Of a DNA stretch of 17,957 nt, positions 1 through 7,127 are shown piece by piece. Numbering within the stretch: the stretch's first letter is position 1; every line of letters starts with the position of its first letter. A model generated the notes under the pieces. It searched no databases. It saw only the letters and a list, made by a program, of their open reading frames with translations, and was not told the origin of the DNA. The position numbers and the translations under genes were made by a program. The DNA is from CAZFVY01 sp964522665. Its GTDB lineage: Bacteria; Verrucomicrobiota; Verrucomicrobiia; Limisphaerales; CAZFVY01. The stretch is taken from assembly GCA_964522665.1 (NCBI GenBank), contig CAZFVY010000133.1, forward strand, positions 1 through 17,957, given 5' to 3'.

Positions 1-53
1 CCGTAACCTCTGCCGTGACAGGGCAGCGCTCTAACCAATTGAGCTACACCCCC
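1..53 (-). tRNA. tRNA-Asp (GTC), 3' part cut by window edge
   Basis: On the minus strand the sequence folds as a tRNA. The acceptor 5' strand is GGGGGTG, followed by TA, a D arm with stem GCTC/GAGC, G26, and an anticodon stem CTGCC/GGCAG closing the loop CTGTCAC. The anticodon is GTC, which reads Asp codons. The T arm and the 3' acceptor strand lie beyond the left edge, so the gene is partial only because the window was cut. Confidence 0.93.
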
Positions 54-70
54 GCAAGGGGAGCGCGGAG

Positions 71-99
71 ACGTTAGGAAAGGACCTTGGCCGCGTCAA
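71..99 (-). promoter_or_regulatory. Probable sigma-70-type promoter of tRNA-Asp
   Basis: On the minus strand a -35 box TTGACG (94-99) and a -10 box TAACGT (71-76) are separated by exactly 17 bases. The expected start is near 64, about 11 bases before the mature tRNA 5' end. The -35 box matches the consensus at 5 of 6 positions. The -10 box keeps only the most conserved T, A and final T. Position relative to the tRNA is the main support. Confidence 0.5.
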
Positions 100-121
100 C
101 GCTGATTTACCGCAATTCGAA

Positions 122-209
122 GAAAAAAACGATTCGGGCAGCAGACGCCATGGTGGTGGGGGTGGGGAACCCCGCTGAAGAAACGTACCGCTACCCGAAT
201 CAAATCTTC
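122..209 (-). ncRNA. Candidate small RNA ending in an intrinsic terminator
   Basis: No protein gene is credible here, but the minus strand carries a complete small transcription unit of about 88 nt. A promoter (216-244) predicts a start near 209. The transcript then forms a long stem from GATTCGGGTAGC (190-201) and GCTGCCCGAATC (131-142), closed over a 47-nt loop that contains a G-run and C-run able to pair. The stem is followed at once by a T-rich tract (CGTTTTTTTCTTC). The single arm mismatch is a U-G wobble in minus-strand RNA but an A-C mismatch in plus-strand RNA, which favours minus-strand transcription. I recognise no known RNA family. It could instead be a leader or terminator of a longer unit. 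Confidence 0.45.
124..201 (-). terminator. Rho-independent terminator of the candidate small RNA
   Basis: A 12-bp stem (arms 190-201 and 131-142, one U-G wobble) is followed on the minus strand by G and seven T residues, then CTTC. It lies just upstream of the tRNA-Asp promoter and would insulate that promoter from upstream transcription. The loop is unusually long at 47 nt, which is the main reason for doubt. Confidence 0.5.
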
Positions 210-215
210 AACCAA

Positions 216-244
216 AGCTTAAAAACATTAACCCCATTTGTCAA
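216..244 (-). promoter_or_regulatory. Promoter for the candidate small RNA
   Basis: On the minus strand there is a perfect -35 box TTGACA (239-244), a 17-base spacer and a -10 box TAAGCT (216-221), within a locally AT-rich patch of otherwise GC-rich sequence. The predicted start near 209 lies a few bases before the terminator stem, so promoter and terminator together define a short transcript. Confidence 0.45.
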
Positions 245-795
245 CAAGTTATCTTCACATAATCGACACATTTTTACGTGCTCAATTAGTGGGCGGGCCG
301 CTGCGTGGGCGGTCGGGGACGGCGCGGCGCGCGGGGTAGTTAGGCGGTGGGGAAGTGTCCGTTCGTCGGCGCCGCGCGGAGCCGCGGGAGAAGCGCACTT
401 ATCACCGAATGGTCCGATGCCGCGGAGTGAAGCGTACCGCGACGCGTAACCGGCGATCGATAAAGCGCTTGCGCGAAGTTGGGTGGACGGATGGCGCGTT
501 GGCGACCAGGAGCGCCGGGATTCCGTCGCCCGGGCACCGTAGTTCGCCCAACTCGGATTTCGGGACTCGCCCGGCCCCGGAAGAGCGGGGGCGATCGCGC
601 TTTACCAACGCCGTGCGCGTCGGCGCGGAAAGCCGGTCGGGCCGGGGCATTTTGGCTTTGAACCGCGGCGGCTTCGATTCTCCGGGTGGGGGATAGAGGA
701 GGTTTTTGGCCATCAGGCAGTTAGGAGTCCGGGTAGAAGAGTTTTGGTCGCGGTTCGGGCTTGACGATTCGCGGGGATGTGGTTGCATAGGGGGA
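245..795. other. GC-rich intergenic stretch, no supported gene
   Basis: The overlapping open frames here have arginine- and proline-rich translations typical of random GC-rich sequence, and several start at TTG. I see no RNA family signature: tmRNA, RNase P and SRP motifs were looked for and not found. A perfect AGGAGG sits at 697-702, followed three bases later by TTG, in frame with the lipoprotein gene that starts at 796. Confidence 0.6.
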
Positions 796-1182
796 ATGAA
801 AACGAAATTGTTTTCGCTGCTGGCGATAACGGTCCTGCTGAGCGTGGTGACGGGTTGCTACAGCACGTTGGATGGGCGCATGAAGGGGGGTCTCCCGTTC
901 TCGAAGGACACTCTGGAGAGCCGCTATGAGCGGCCGCCCGAAGTGGTTTTCGCGGCCGCCAAAGCGGTCCTTAGTTACAATGGCACGTTGACCGAGGAGA
1001 ACACGATTTCCAAGACGGTCGGCGGTCAGGTCAACCGGCGATCAGTCTGGGTCAAAATCGAAGCGCTTGATCCCAAGGTGACGAAAGTGACGGTACAAGC
1101 CCGCCGACCAAGCGGAGTCGCCGATATCGATTTGGCCAGTGAGATCGATAAGCAGATTGCCCTGCGGTTGGTCAATCCTTAA
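796..1182 (+). CDS. Small lipoprotein, DUF3568-like
   Basis: This encodes a 128-residue protein. Its first 22 residues form a lipoprotein signal peptide: a K-rich start, a hydrophobic core and the lipobox VVTGC, with the lipidated Cys near residue 21. It should therefore be exported and anchored in a membrane. The mature part reads like the small DUF3568-type lipoproteins (a KAVLSYNGTL segment, then alternating strands ending in a SEIDKQIALRL helix), whose function is unknown. I chose the ATG at 796 because it places the signal peptide at the N terminus, with GGGGG just upstream. A longer in-frame start, TTG at 706, would add 30 residues before the signal and is less likely, although AGGAGG lies just before it. 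The gene stands alone and converges with the minus-strand run that ends at 1357. Confidence 0.75.
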   Translation: MKTKLFSLLAITVLLSVVTGCYSTLDGRMKGGLPFSKDTLESRYERPPEVVFAAAKAVLSYNGTLTEENTISKTVGGQVNRRSVWVKIEALDPKVTKVTVQARRPSGVADIDLASEIDKQIALRLVNP

Positions 1183-1201
1183 ACGCCCGGAGCAGAGCGC
1201 G

Positions 1202-1218
1202 GTTCCGCGCCGCGGAAC
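1202..1218. repeat. Perfect GC-rich hairpin between convergent genes
   Basis: GTTCCGCGCCGCGGAAC can fold as a 7-bp stem with a 3-base loop. It lies 20 bases after the lipoprotein stop, in the convergent gap 1183-1356. No T-run follows on either strand, so it is at best a poor or rho-assisted terminator. The rest of the gap shows nothing I can name. Confidence 0.35.
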
Positions 1219-1356
1219 GATCGTGCGGCGCCCTCGCGCGGGTGGCCGGAATCCTTGCCCCGAGCCAGAGGTGAGTTAGCCTCATCCCGTGCCTAATCGC
1301 GGCTTGGCGGAATGATTCGGATCGGTTGCGGGACTCTCCAGCGCGCCCCAAGTTTC

Positions 1357-2583
1357 TCAACTTCCCAGGCCAATATTCTTGTCGTAATTCCCCAACTTGA
1401 CGTCCTCGTTCGTACGGCGATTGCGCATTTCGGTGGGTAGGAAAGCGATCCGTTGCTTGGCGTTTTCGCCGGCGGCGCCGCGGGGAGCGAGGGCGATGAC
1501 GCGTTCGAGCGTTTGTCGGGCGCTCACGAGGTCCCCCGCGGATTTAACGTGGACATCGGCGATTTGATTGAGCCAGTGGATCGTGTGTTTGGGGAGTTGA
1601 TTCGGTTGCGCGATGAGTTGTTCGAGTTGCTCAATCGCCAGGTCGGGCCGCCGGTAATAGTCGGCGTAGAGGAGGGCGAGCTTTTCCCGCGTCTCGTTAT
1701 CGTGCGGATGCGCCTCCAATTGTTTCACGTATTTGGCGGCGGTAACGTCGGGTGATTCCTCGACCGGCCGCAGGCTCGCCGATTCCTGGCGCAAGCCGAT
1801 ATTCGGCGCTCCTTGGGTGAGCGCGATCGGAGCGGGCGTCGAACGCGCGCGCGACGGGTCGCTGCCGCTCAAATGGGCGATTCGCTGGCGGGCGATCTGC
1901 CCCTGTTCCGTCGCCGGAAATAACTCGATGATCCGCTCCAGCGCCCGGCAGGCGGCTTCGGCGTCCTGGCCGTATCGCAACTCCCAATCGGCGAGACGGT
2001 TGAGCGCCGCCGCCAGATTCATCGGGTTCTGGCCCGCTTCCAGAAATAGCTGTTCCACCGAGAGCCTGGCTCCTTCCAAATCGTTCAGGTGTTCGACCTG
2101 AATCTCCGCCAGCATCATGGTACCGGCATAATCGTGCGGAAACAGGGCCAGTTGTTTGCGGATTTCGGCGACAGATTCGAGGTACTGCCCTTGTTTGCGC
2201 CGGGCGATGGCGATCGAGTAAAAGGGCTGGGGATCAATCTCGCGGTCGCCGCCGGTGAACATGTTGTCGAAGGGCTTCGAGAGCAAGGCGCCCAACGGCT
2301 GCGCCCACATCACGACGAGAATCATGCCGCAGAAGATGGTGATGATGACCGCGACGAACGCGGAGCCGGGATCGTAGTTTCCGGAATCGACGCCGTGCGC
2401 GCGCGAGGAGTTCCGCAAATACCAGATCAACGGCCCCATGACGAGGCCCGTCACGGCGAGGCGAAAAGCCATCCGGGCCGGGTCCTCGCTTTTGCGCAGG
2501 GCGTACATGACCGCGGCGATGAAGCCGCCACCGTACACGGCCCAAAAGGTGATCTCGAAGGCGAGTGAGGCGAAGAGAATCAT
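1357..2583 (-). CDS. Membrane-anchored TPR protein downstream of pilT
   Basis: This encodes a 408-residue protein. The first 100 residues hold three hydrophobic segments (about 5-25, 38-56 and 72-96), so the protein is membrane anchored. The rest is helical, with at least four to five TPR-like units (for example around 120-160, 185-225 and 280-370) and a low-complexity linker near 240-275. TPR proteins of this kind act as scaffolds. The ATG is only 2 bases beyond the pilT stop (TGA-CC-ATG), which suggests translational coupling, so it probably assembles with or regulates the pilus or envelope machinery that PilT drives. I recognise no specific family. The start is well fixed because the first membrane segment begins right at the Met. 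Confidence 0.8.
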   Translation of the reverse strand: MILFASLAFEITFWAVYGGGFIAAVMYALRKSEDPARMAFRLAVTGLVMGPLIWYLRNSSRAHGVDSGNYDPGSAFVAVIITIFCGMILVVMWAQPLGALLSKPFDNMFTGGDREIDPQPFYSIAIARRKQGQYLESVAEIRKQLALFPHDYAGTMMLAEIQVEHLNDLEGARLSVEQLFLEAGQNPMNLAAALNRLADWELRYGQDAEAACRALERIIELFPATEQGQIARQRIAHLSGSDPSRARSTPAPIALTQGAPNIGLRQESASLRPVEESPDVTAAKYVKQLEAHPHDNETREKLALLYADYYRRPDLAIEQLEQLIAQPNQLPKHTIHWLNQIADVHVKSAGDLVSARQTLERVIALAPRGAAGENAKQRIAFLPTEMRNRRTNEDVKLGNYDKNIGLGS

Positions 2584-2585
2584 GG

Positions 2586-3647
2586 TCAGCCAGCCCGCCG
2601 CGTCACGCGGTCGGGATTACGGGCGCGACTCAGGGCGGTGTCGTAACTGATCTGGCAGCGGCAATAGAGGTCGTAGAGGCAGGCGTCCATGAGGACCATG
2701 CCTTCCTTGCCGCCGGTTTGAATGATATTTTCGAGCATGTGCAGGTTATTCTCCCGAATCAGGTTGCGGACCGCGCTGTTGGCGACCAGCAATTCGTAGG
2801 CGAGCACCCGCCGGGTCCGGTCGGCCGAAGGGAGGAGGTCCTGCGCGAGGATGCCTTGCAGGGAATTCGACAATTGCAGCACCACCTGCCGTTGCGCGCT
2901 GCCCTCGAACACGCCGATGATCCGCTCGAAGGCGTGCGAGACGTTGGGCGAGTGCAGCGTCGCCAGCACCAGATGCCCCGTTTCCGCCGCCGCCAGCGCC
3001 GCCGAAATGGTCTCGTGGTCGCGCATTTCGCCCACCACGATGACGTCCGGGTCCTGGCGCAACACGTGGTTCAGCGCCCGGTGGAACGAATGGGTGTCGG
3101 TGAGCACCTCCTGCTGCACGACGATGGCGCGCTGGTTGTGATGCACGTACTCGATCGGGTCCTCGATGCTCACGATTTTGCAGCGCCGCTCCTGGTTGAT
3201 GAGATCGACCATGTAGTTGAGCGTCGTGGTCTTGCCGGCGCCGGTGGGGCCGGTGATCAGGACCAGCCCGTTGGGCCGGCGGGCCAGCTCGTCAATTTTC
3301 GCGGGCAGGCCCAGTTCCTCGCGGCTGGCGATGCGGTCGCCGCAGAAGCGGATGCTCATTTCCGCGTGCCCGTCACGGCGGTAGAGCGTGGCGCGGACGC
3401 GTCCCACCACGGCGTGGGGCAGGGACATGCAGATTTCCCATTCCTTCTCGAACTTCGCCTGCTGATCGGGGTTGAGCAGGCTGTAGGCCATCTCGGTGGC
3501 GGCCTCGGGGGTCAGGATGTCCGCGTCCGCAAAAATGATCTCGCCGTTTATTCGGAACGCGGGCGGCACTCCGGCGATGACGTGGAGGTCGGACGCCTGC
3601 GCCTCGTCCGCCGAGGCGAGCAACCGGTCCAGGTGCGGAGTGCTCAT
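2586..3647 (-). CDS. pilT: PilT-family twitching motility retraction ATPase
   Basis: This 353-residue protein is a hexameric ATPase of the GspE/PilT family. It powers disassembly and retraction of type IV pili at the inner membrane. Visible motifs are an N-terminal ASDLH segment (about 18-22), Walker A GPTGAGKT (133-140), the Asp box IEDPIEY (161-167), Walker B with DVIVVGEMRD (201-210) and the His box TGHLVLATLH (223-232). The C-terminal AVRNLIRE (292-299) matches the AIRNLIRE signature tied to retraction, which separates PilT from PilB-type extension ATPases. Length is normal for the family. It sits between two TPR genes with gaps of 12 and 2 bases. No Shine-Dalgarno sequence is seen before the ATG. 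No pilin or assembly genes are in the window. Confidence 0.95.
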   Translation of the reverse strand: MSTPHLDRLLASADEAQASDLHVIAGVPPAFRINGEIIFADADILTPEAATEMAYSLLNPDQQAKFEKEWEICMSLPHAVVGRVRATLYRRDGHAEMSIRFCGDRIASREELGLPAKIDELARRPNGLVLITGPTGAGKTTTLNYMVDLINQERRCKIVSIEDPIEYVHHNQRAIVVQQEVLTDTHSFHRALNHVLRQDPDVIVVGEMRDHETISAALAAAETGHLVLATLHSPNVSHAFERIIGVFEGSAQRQVVLQLSNSLQGILAQDLLPSADRTRRVLAYELLVANSAVRNLIRENNLHMLENIIQTGGKEGMVLMDACLYDLYCRCQISYDTALSRARNPDRVTRRAG

Positions 3648-3659
3648 GGGTAAATCGGG

Positions 3660-4436
3660 TTAACGGGGAGCCAGCCAGCCACGCGCGCGCGCGATCAGCC
3701 GCGGCCAGAACCCCGAGCGCGAAAGCTCGCCGAGCGCGACATGGGCTTCGTGGCAATTCCGGTCCAATTGGCGGGCCTGCTCGAACGAGAGTTCCGCCTG
3801 CCCGAGCAGGCCAAGCGCCTTTTGGCATTGGCCCACCTGCAACCAGAGGACGGCCCGGCTGGCGTCCAACGTGAGCGCCTGTTGCGCGATCTTCAAAGCC
3901 AGGGAGAATTCGCGGTAGTAGTAGCGGATGCGCGCGACCAGCCAGGCGATCAGCCAATCCTTGGGCGCCATCGCGAGCGCCTTTTCCAGGCAAAAATTCG
4001 CGCGATGCTCACGGCAGGCGAGCAGGACGTCGCCCCGGGCCAGCCAGATATACGGCGTGTCACCGCGTTCCTCGACCGAGGCGTCGGAGAAGGCGAGCGC
4101 CGCCTTGAGATCGCCCGCGCGCCCGAGCGCGACGGCTTTCGCGGCGAGCAATTCCGCTTCATTGGGGAAATGTTCGAGGGCTTTGTCCGCCCAGAGCTTG
4201 GCTTCGCGATATTCGCCCATCTCGATCAACGCCCGGACTTGTCCCGTCCAAGCGGCAGCGTTTTGCGGATTGAATTCCAGCGCCTTGGAGAAGGCGCGCA
4301 AGGCCCCTTCAAAACGGCCGGCGGCGTAGGCCGTCTCCGCTTCGCCAAGGTAGCGCTCTTCGTTCCGGGCGCCGGGCAGGGAACGGGCGTGGTCTTCGGA
4401 TTCGTTCCCAAATTCCAGGTTGTTGAATCGGCTCAT
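3660..4436 (-). CDS. Soluble TPR-repeat protein upstream of pilT
   Basis: This encodes 258 residues. After a charged N-terminal stretch of about 28 residues it consists almost entirely of TPR units, about six, with the usual pattern of A-x-x-x-G-R/E and P-x-x-A (for example AAGRFEGALRAFSKALEFNP near 34-53). There is no signal peptide or membrane segment, so it is predicted to be cytoplasmic. The ATG at 4436 fits because the open frame above it has no credible start and a promoter-like site lies just upstream. The stop is 12 bases before pilT, so the two are probably co-transcribed. Protein-protein scaffold is the safe description; a role with PilT is inferred from position only. Confidence 0.8.
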   Translation of the reverse strand: MSRFNNLEFGNESEDHARSLPGARNEERYLGEAETAYAAGRFEGALRAFSKALEFNPQNAAAWTGQVRALIEMGEYREAKLWADKALEHFPNEAELLAAKAVALGRAGDLKAALAFSDASVEERGDTPYIWLARGDVLLACREHRANFCLEKALAMAPKDWLIAWLVARIRYYYREFSLALKIAQQALTLDASRAVLWLQVGQCQKALGLLGQAELSFEQARQLDRNCHEAHVALGELSRSGFWPRLIARARGWLAPR

Positions 4437-4449
4437 GCTTGAATGTGCC

Positions 4450-4480
4450 AAGATAGCATCAGTATGGCCCGGTGTGTCAA
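4450..4480 (-). promoter_or_regulatory. Probable promoter for the TPR-pilT-TPR genes
   Basis: On the minus strand there is a perfect -35 box TTGACA (4475-4480), a 19-base spacer and an extended -10, TGC followed by TATCTT (4450-4455). The predicted start near 4443 is only about 7 bases before the ATG at 4436. This would give a nearly leaderless mRNA, in keeping with the lack of a Shine-Dalgarno site there. The 100-base gap 4437-4536 is the longest in the six-gene run, which also suits an internal promoter. The long spacer lowers confidence. Confidence 0.4.
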
Positions 4481-4536
4481 ACCGACCGCCCCATCGTTCG
4501 CGCGGAGGCTGGCTGCCGGTCCCACGATAGACGCGT

Positions 4537-6105
4537 TCACGGCTTGTCTCCTTCTTCGAGCGCTTCGGCGCCCGCGCCGTTCGCGGGCCGCAGGAGTGAG
4601 GCGTTGCGGGCGCGGCCGGCCGCCCAGGCGCGCAACCGGCCGATCTGCTCGTCCATCGTTTTGGCGAGCGGCACGGTTTGCGCGAGGCCGTTGAGAATAT
4701 GGGGAGTGGCAAGCGCCTCGCCCGCGTTGAACGCGTCGTAGAGCGCGCTATTGATCGATTCCTCGATTTCCGCGCCGCTGAACTCACGGCTGGCGCGGAT
4801 CAACGGTGGCAAATCGAACGTTCGGGGGTCACGCCCGCGCTTGCTCAGATGAATCCGGAAAATCTCCCGGCGCTCCTCGGACGAGGGCAGATCGACGAAG
4901 AAGATTTCATCGAGCCGGCCTTTCCGCAAAAGTTCGGGTGGCAAGTCCGAAATATCATTCGCGGTGGCGACGACGAACACGGGCGCGGACTTCTCCGAGA
5001 GCCAGGTGAGGAACGTGCCGAAGACGCGGGCGGTCGTGCCGCTATCGGACGCGCCCGAGCCTTGCGAGCCGGCGAAGGCCTTGTCGATTTCATCCACCCA
5101 TAACACGGCGGGGGCGACCGATTCGGCGACGGCGATCGCGCGGCGGACATTCTCCTCCGACGAACCGACGAGACTGCCAAACATTCGCCCCATGTCGAAA
5201 CGGAGAAGGGGCAATTGCCAGAGGCTCGAGACCGCCTTGGCGCAAAGACTCTTGCCGCAACCTTGGACGCCGAGCAACAGGATGCCGCGCGGGGCCGGCA
5301 GACCGAAACTGCGGGCGGCGGGGCTGAGGGCGCGCGCGCGCTTCTGCACCCAGTCTTTGAGCGCGCCCAAGCCGCCAACGTTCGCGAAACTTTCGCTCGA
5401 GGCGAAGTACTCGAGCAATCCGCTTTTGCGAATGACCTGTTGCTTTTCGGCCAGCACTTCCGGCACGTCGGTCCCGCTCAAATTCTCGTTCTGCACAATG
5501 ATTTTGGCAAAAACGTTTTCGGCCTCCCCGAGCGTCAGGCCGAGCGCCGCGCGGAGCAAGTGATCACGGTCAGAGGGTTCGAGTTCGATCTCGAGCTGGC
5601 GAAACTGGCGCAATTCCGCGATGATCCGTTCCAGGAGCGCCCCCAAATCCTCGTGGGTCGGAAGCGGGAAATTCAGCACGGTGATTTCCTTGTCCAACTC
5701 CACCGGAATCTCGAGGACCGGAGCAATGATCACGATCGTCTTGAAGCTGTTCTTAAGGTGGAGGGCGATGTCCTTGAGTTTGCGCACCACGACGGTATTC
5801 GCGCGGGTCAGGAACGGATGGAAATCCTTGAAAACGAAAATCGCCGGCTCGACTTGATCGATGACTTGATCGAGCGCCACGAGCGGGTCGCGGGTCGCGG
5901 AGTTGCGGAGCTTTTGCGATTGGATCGACGCGCCAGCCGGCACCATCCCCATGCTGCAGCTCCACTCGAAGACCTTTTTCTGCCGGCGTTGCGCGATTTC
6001 CGCGACCATTTGTTGGACGCGCAGTTCCTCGCTGGAGACCAGGTAGAGGATCGGGTAGCGAGCGCGGATCAACGTCTCGATTTCGCGCTGAAGTTCCATC
6101 CCCAT
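4537..6105 (-). CDS. AAA+ ATPase, Ycf46-like
   Basis: This encodes 522 residues. The N-terminal 235 residues resemble the degenerate half of Ycf46-type AAA proteins, opening with REIETLIRARYPILYLVSSEE. The C-terminal half is a full AAA module: Walker A GVQGCGKS (about 279-286), Walker B VLWVDEID (334-341), sensor 1 VVATAND (378-384), an arginine-finger region RKGRLDE (394-400) and a sensor-2-like GAEIEE (about 444). The protein should hydrolyse ATP and remodel a protein partner in the cytoplasm; the substrate is unknown. I chose the ATG at 6105: the upstream stop and this start read TGA-C-ATG, and GGGAG lies 5 bases before it. A start further upstream would be TTG. It is coupled to the 80-aa gene and precedes the TPR-pilT genes. 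Confidence 0.85.
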   Translation of the reverse strand: MGMELQREIETLIRARYPILYLVSSEELRVQQMVAEIAQRRQKKVFEWSCSMGMVPAGASIQSQKLRNSATRDPLVALDQVIDQVEPAIFVFKDFHPFLTRANTVVVRKLKDIALHLKNSFKTIVIIAPVLEIPVELDKEITVLNFPLPTHEDLGALLERIIAELRQFRQLEIELEPSDRDHLLRAALGLTLGEAENVFAKIIVQNENLSGTDVPEVLAEKQQVIRKSGLLEYFASSESFANVGGLGALKDWVQKRARALSPAARSFGLPAPRGILLLGVQGCGKSLCAKAVSSLWQLPLLRFDMGRMFGSLVGSSEENVRRAIAVAESVAPAVLWVDEIDKAFAGSQGSGASDSGTTARVFGTFLTWLSEKSAPVFVVATANDISDLPPELLRKGRLDEIFFVDLPSSEERREIFRIHLSKRGRDPRTFDLPPLIRASREFSGAEIEESINSALYDAFNAGEALATPHILNGLAQTVPLAKTMDEQIGRLRAWAAGRARNASLLRPANGAGAEALEEGDKP

Positions 6106-6106
6106 G

Positions 6107-6349
6107 TCAACTCCCGGAGGAACCAAACCACCGCCGCCACCAAGACGTCTTCGGCTTCGGCTCGGCGGCGAGCGATTGGTTCAACCGCTCCGCCACGCTG
6201 GGCGGCGGCGAGACCTGCGCCGCGTCAAAGCGCAGCATCTCCTCGACGCTCGTAAACTCGATTTCCGCGGCGTTTTGCGTCGTGTTTTGAACTTCCGCGG
6301 CAACCTGCTGCCGTTCGACCTGCTGGAGTTTATTGGCCGGGGGTTTCAT
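6107..6349 (-). CDS. 80-aa hypothetical protein between sigma factor and AAA ATPase
   Basis: This small hydrophilic protein has no signal peptide or membrane segment. Its N-terminal half is rich in Q, N and E (a likely helix). The middle reads FTSVEEMLRFDA, then comes a proline-containing linker, and it ends in a basic aromatic tail KPKTSWWRRWFG. I do not recognise a family. The position, 40 bases after the sigma factor gene and one base before the AAA ATPase start, makes it a candidate adaptor or sigma regulator. It lacks the zinc-binding His/Cys motif and membrane helix of common anti-sigma factors, so that role is only a guess. The reading frame and tight junctions support a real gene. Confidence 0.6.
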   Translation of the reverse strand: MKPPANKLQQVERQQVAAEVQNTTQNAAEIEFTSVEEMLRFDAAQVSPPPSVAERLNQSLAAEPKPKTSWWRRWFGSSGS

Positions 6350-6389
6350 GATAAGATGCGGAGAAGGGCGCTCGTTCGCGTATTAGCCT

Positions 6390-7034
6390 TCAGCCTTTAC
6401 CGTTGGGGTTCGCGTGGGAACGAAACTGGGCGGCGAAGGCCTTGCGCGCGCGGTGCAGCTTGCCGCGCACGGAGTCGGCGGATTGGCCGGTGAGAGAGCC
6501 GACCTCGTCATAGGACATCTTTTCGTCCGCCACCAACAGGAGCAGCAGGCGATACTCATCCGGCAACCGTTCGAGCGTGGCCTGGATTCGCTGGCCAAGC
6601 TCTTTGGTTTCCAGAACCCGCAACGGGTTGTCCGTGGGACTCGGGGCCGTGCTCCAAACGGCGTCGTCCACGTTGGTCACCATGTTCCGCTGGTTCCAGG
6701 CTTGCATCAGATTCCGGCAGTGGTTGATCGTGATACGGTAGAGCCAGGTGCGGAGCGCGGAGTCGCCGCGAAATTGATCGATCTTTCGGTACGCCTTCAG
6801 GAAGACGTCGTGCGTCGCGTCTTCGGCTTGGGTCGGATCCCCGAGGAGTCGGAGCGCGAGGTAGAAGATGGGACGGGAGTGTTCCTGGTACATCGCGGCC
6901 ATTTCCGCGTCTTCGAGCGGCAAGGGTCCGGACGGGACCGGCCCGTGATTCCGCGCCGACAAGGCCGGTTCGGCCGCGTCCTCGGCTGAATCCGTGGCCG
7001 TTGGCCAGCCTTCTGCCTTTGCGGTATCGTCCAT
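6390..7034 (-). CDS. ECF-type RNA polymerase sigma factor
   Basis: This encodes 214 residues. Region 2 (about 44-110) is clear: an MYQEHSRPIFYLALRLLGD helix, DATHDVFLKAYRKIDQFRG and a WLYRITINHCRN end. Region 4 (about 150-205) contains LERLPDEYRLLLLL, then the helix-turn-helix MSYDEVGSLTGQSADSVRGKLHRARK. Sigma-1 and sigma-3 are absent, as in ECF factors. About 40 extra, poorly structured residues precede region 2. It should direct RNA polymerase to a specific promoter set. I chose the ATG at 7034 over an in-frame GTG at 7052, because a promoter-like site predicts transcription starting near 7051. It heads the six-gene run. No standard anti-sigma gene is adjacent; the 80-aa gene comes next. 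Confidence 0.88.
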   Translation of the reverse strand: MDDTAKAEGWPTATDSAEDAAEPALSARNHGPVPSGPLPLEDAEMAAMYQEHSRPIFYLALRLLGDPTQAEDATHDVFLKAYRKIDQFRGDSALRTWLYRITINHCRNLMQAWNQRNMVTNVDDAVWSTAPSPTDNPLRVLETKELGQRIQATLERLPDEYRLLLLLVADEKMSYDEVGSLTGQSADSVRGKLHRARKAFAAQFRSHANPNGKG

Positions 7035-7057
7035 TACACCAAGAGCTTTCACTCTTG

Positions 7058-7086
7058 ATTGGACCGAACCAGGCGGGAATTGTCAC
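7058..7086 (-). promoter_or_regulatory. Possible promoter of the sigma factor gene
   Basis: On the minus strand GTGACA (7081-7086) and TCCAAT (7058-7063) are 17 bases apart and match the -35 and -10 consensus at 5 and 4 of 6 positions. The start would be near 7051, about 17 bases before the ATG at 7034. It does not look like a typical ECF promoter (no GGAAC-type -35), so autoregulation is not supported. Confidence 0.33.
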
Positions 7087-7127
7087 GCGCCGAAAACGGG
7101 GAGGCGAATGGGAGCCGGCCGGATTTC

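Noticed and set aside
87..449. Open frame of 120 codons on the plus strand near the left edge
   Set aside because: It starts at TTG, crosses the candidate small RNA and its terminator on the opposite strand, and turns into arginine- and alanine-rich noise typical of GC-rich sequence.
766..794. Promoter-like TTGACG 17 bases before TGCATA ahead of the lipoprotein
   Set aside because: The -10 match is poor and transcription would begin at or after the start codon at 796.
245..795. RNase P RNA, tmRNA or SRP RNA in the GC-rich gap
   Set aside because: The conserved core motifs of these RNAs were looked for on both strands and not found.
1202..1218. Hairpin as intrinsic terminator for the lipoprotein gene
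   Set aside because: The stem is strong but no T-run follows on either strand, so it is listed only as a hairpin.
2565..3653. Long plus-strand frame of 362 codons opposite pilT
   Set aside because: It mirrors the pilT gene, which has all its catalytic motifs on the minus strand. The plus-strand translation is rich in H, V and R repeats without domain features.
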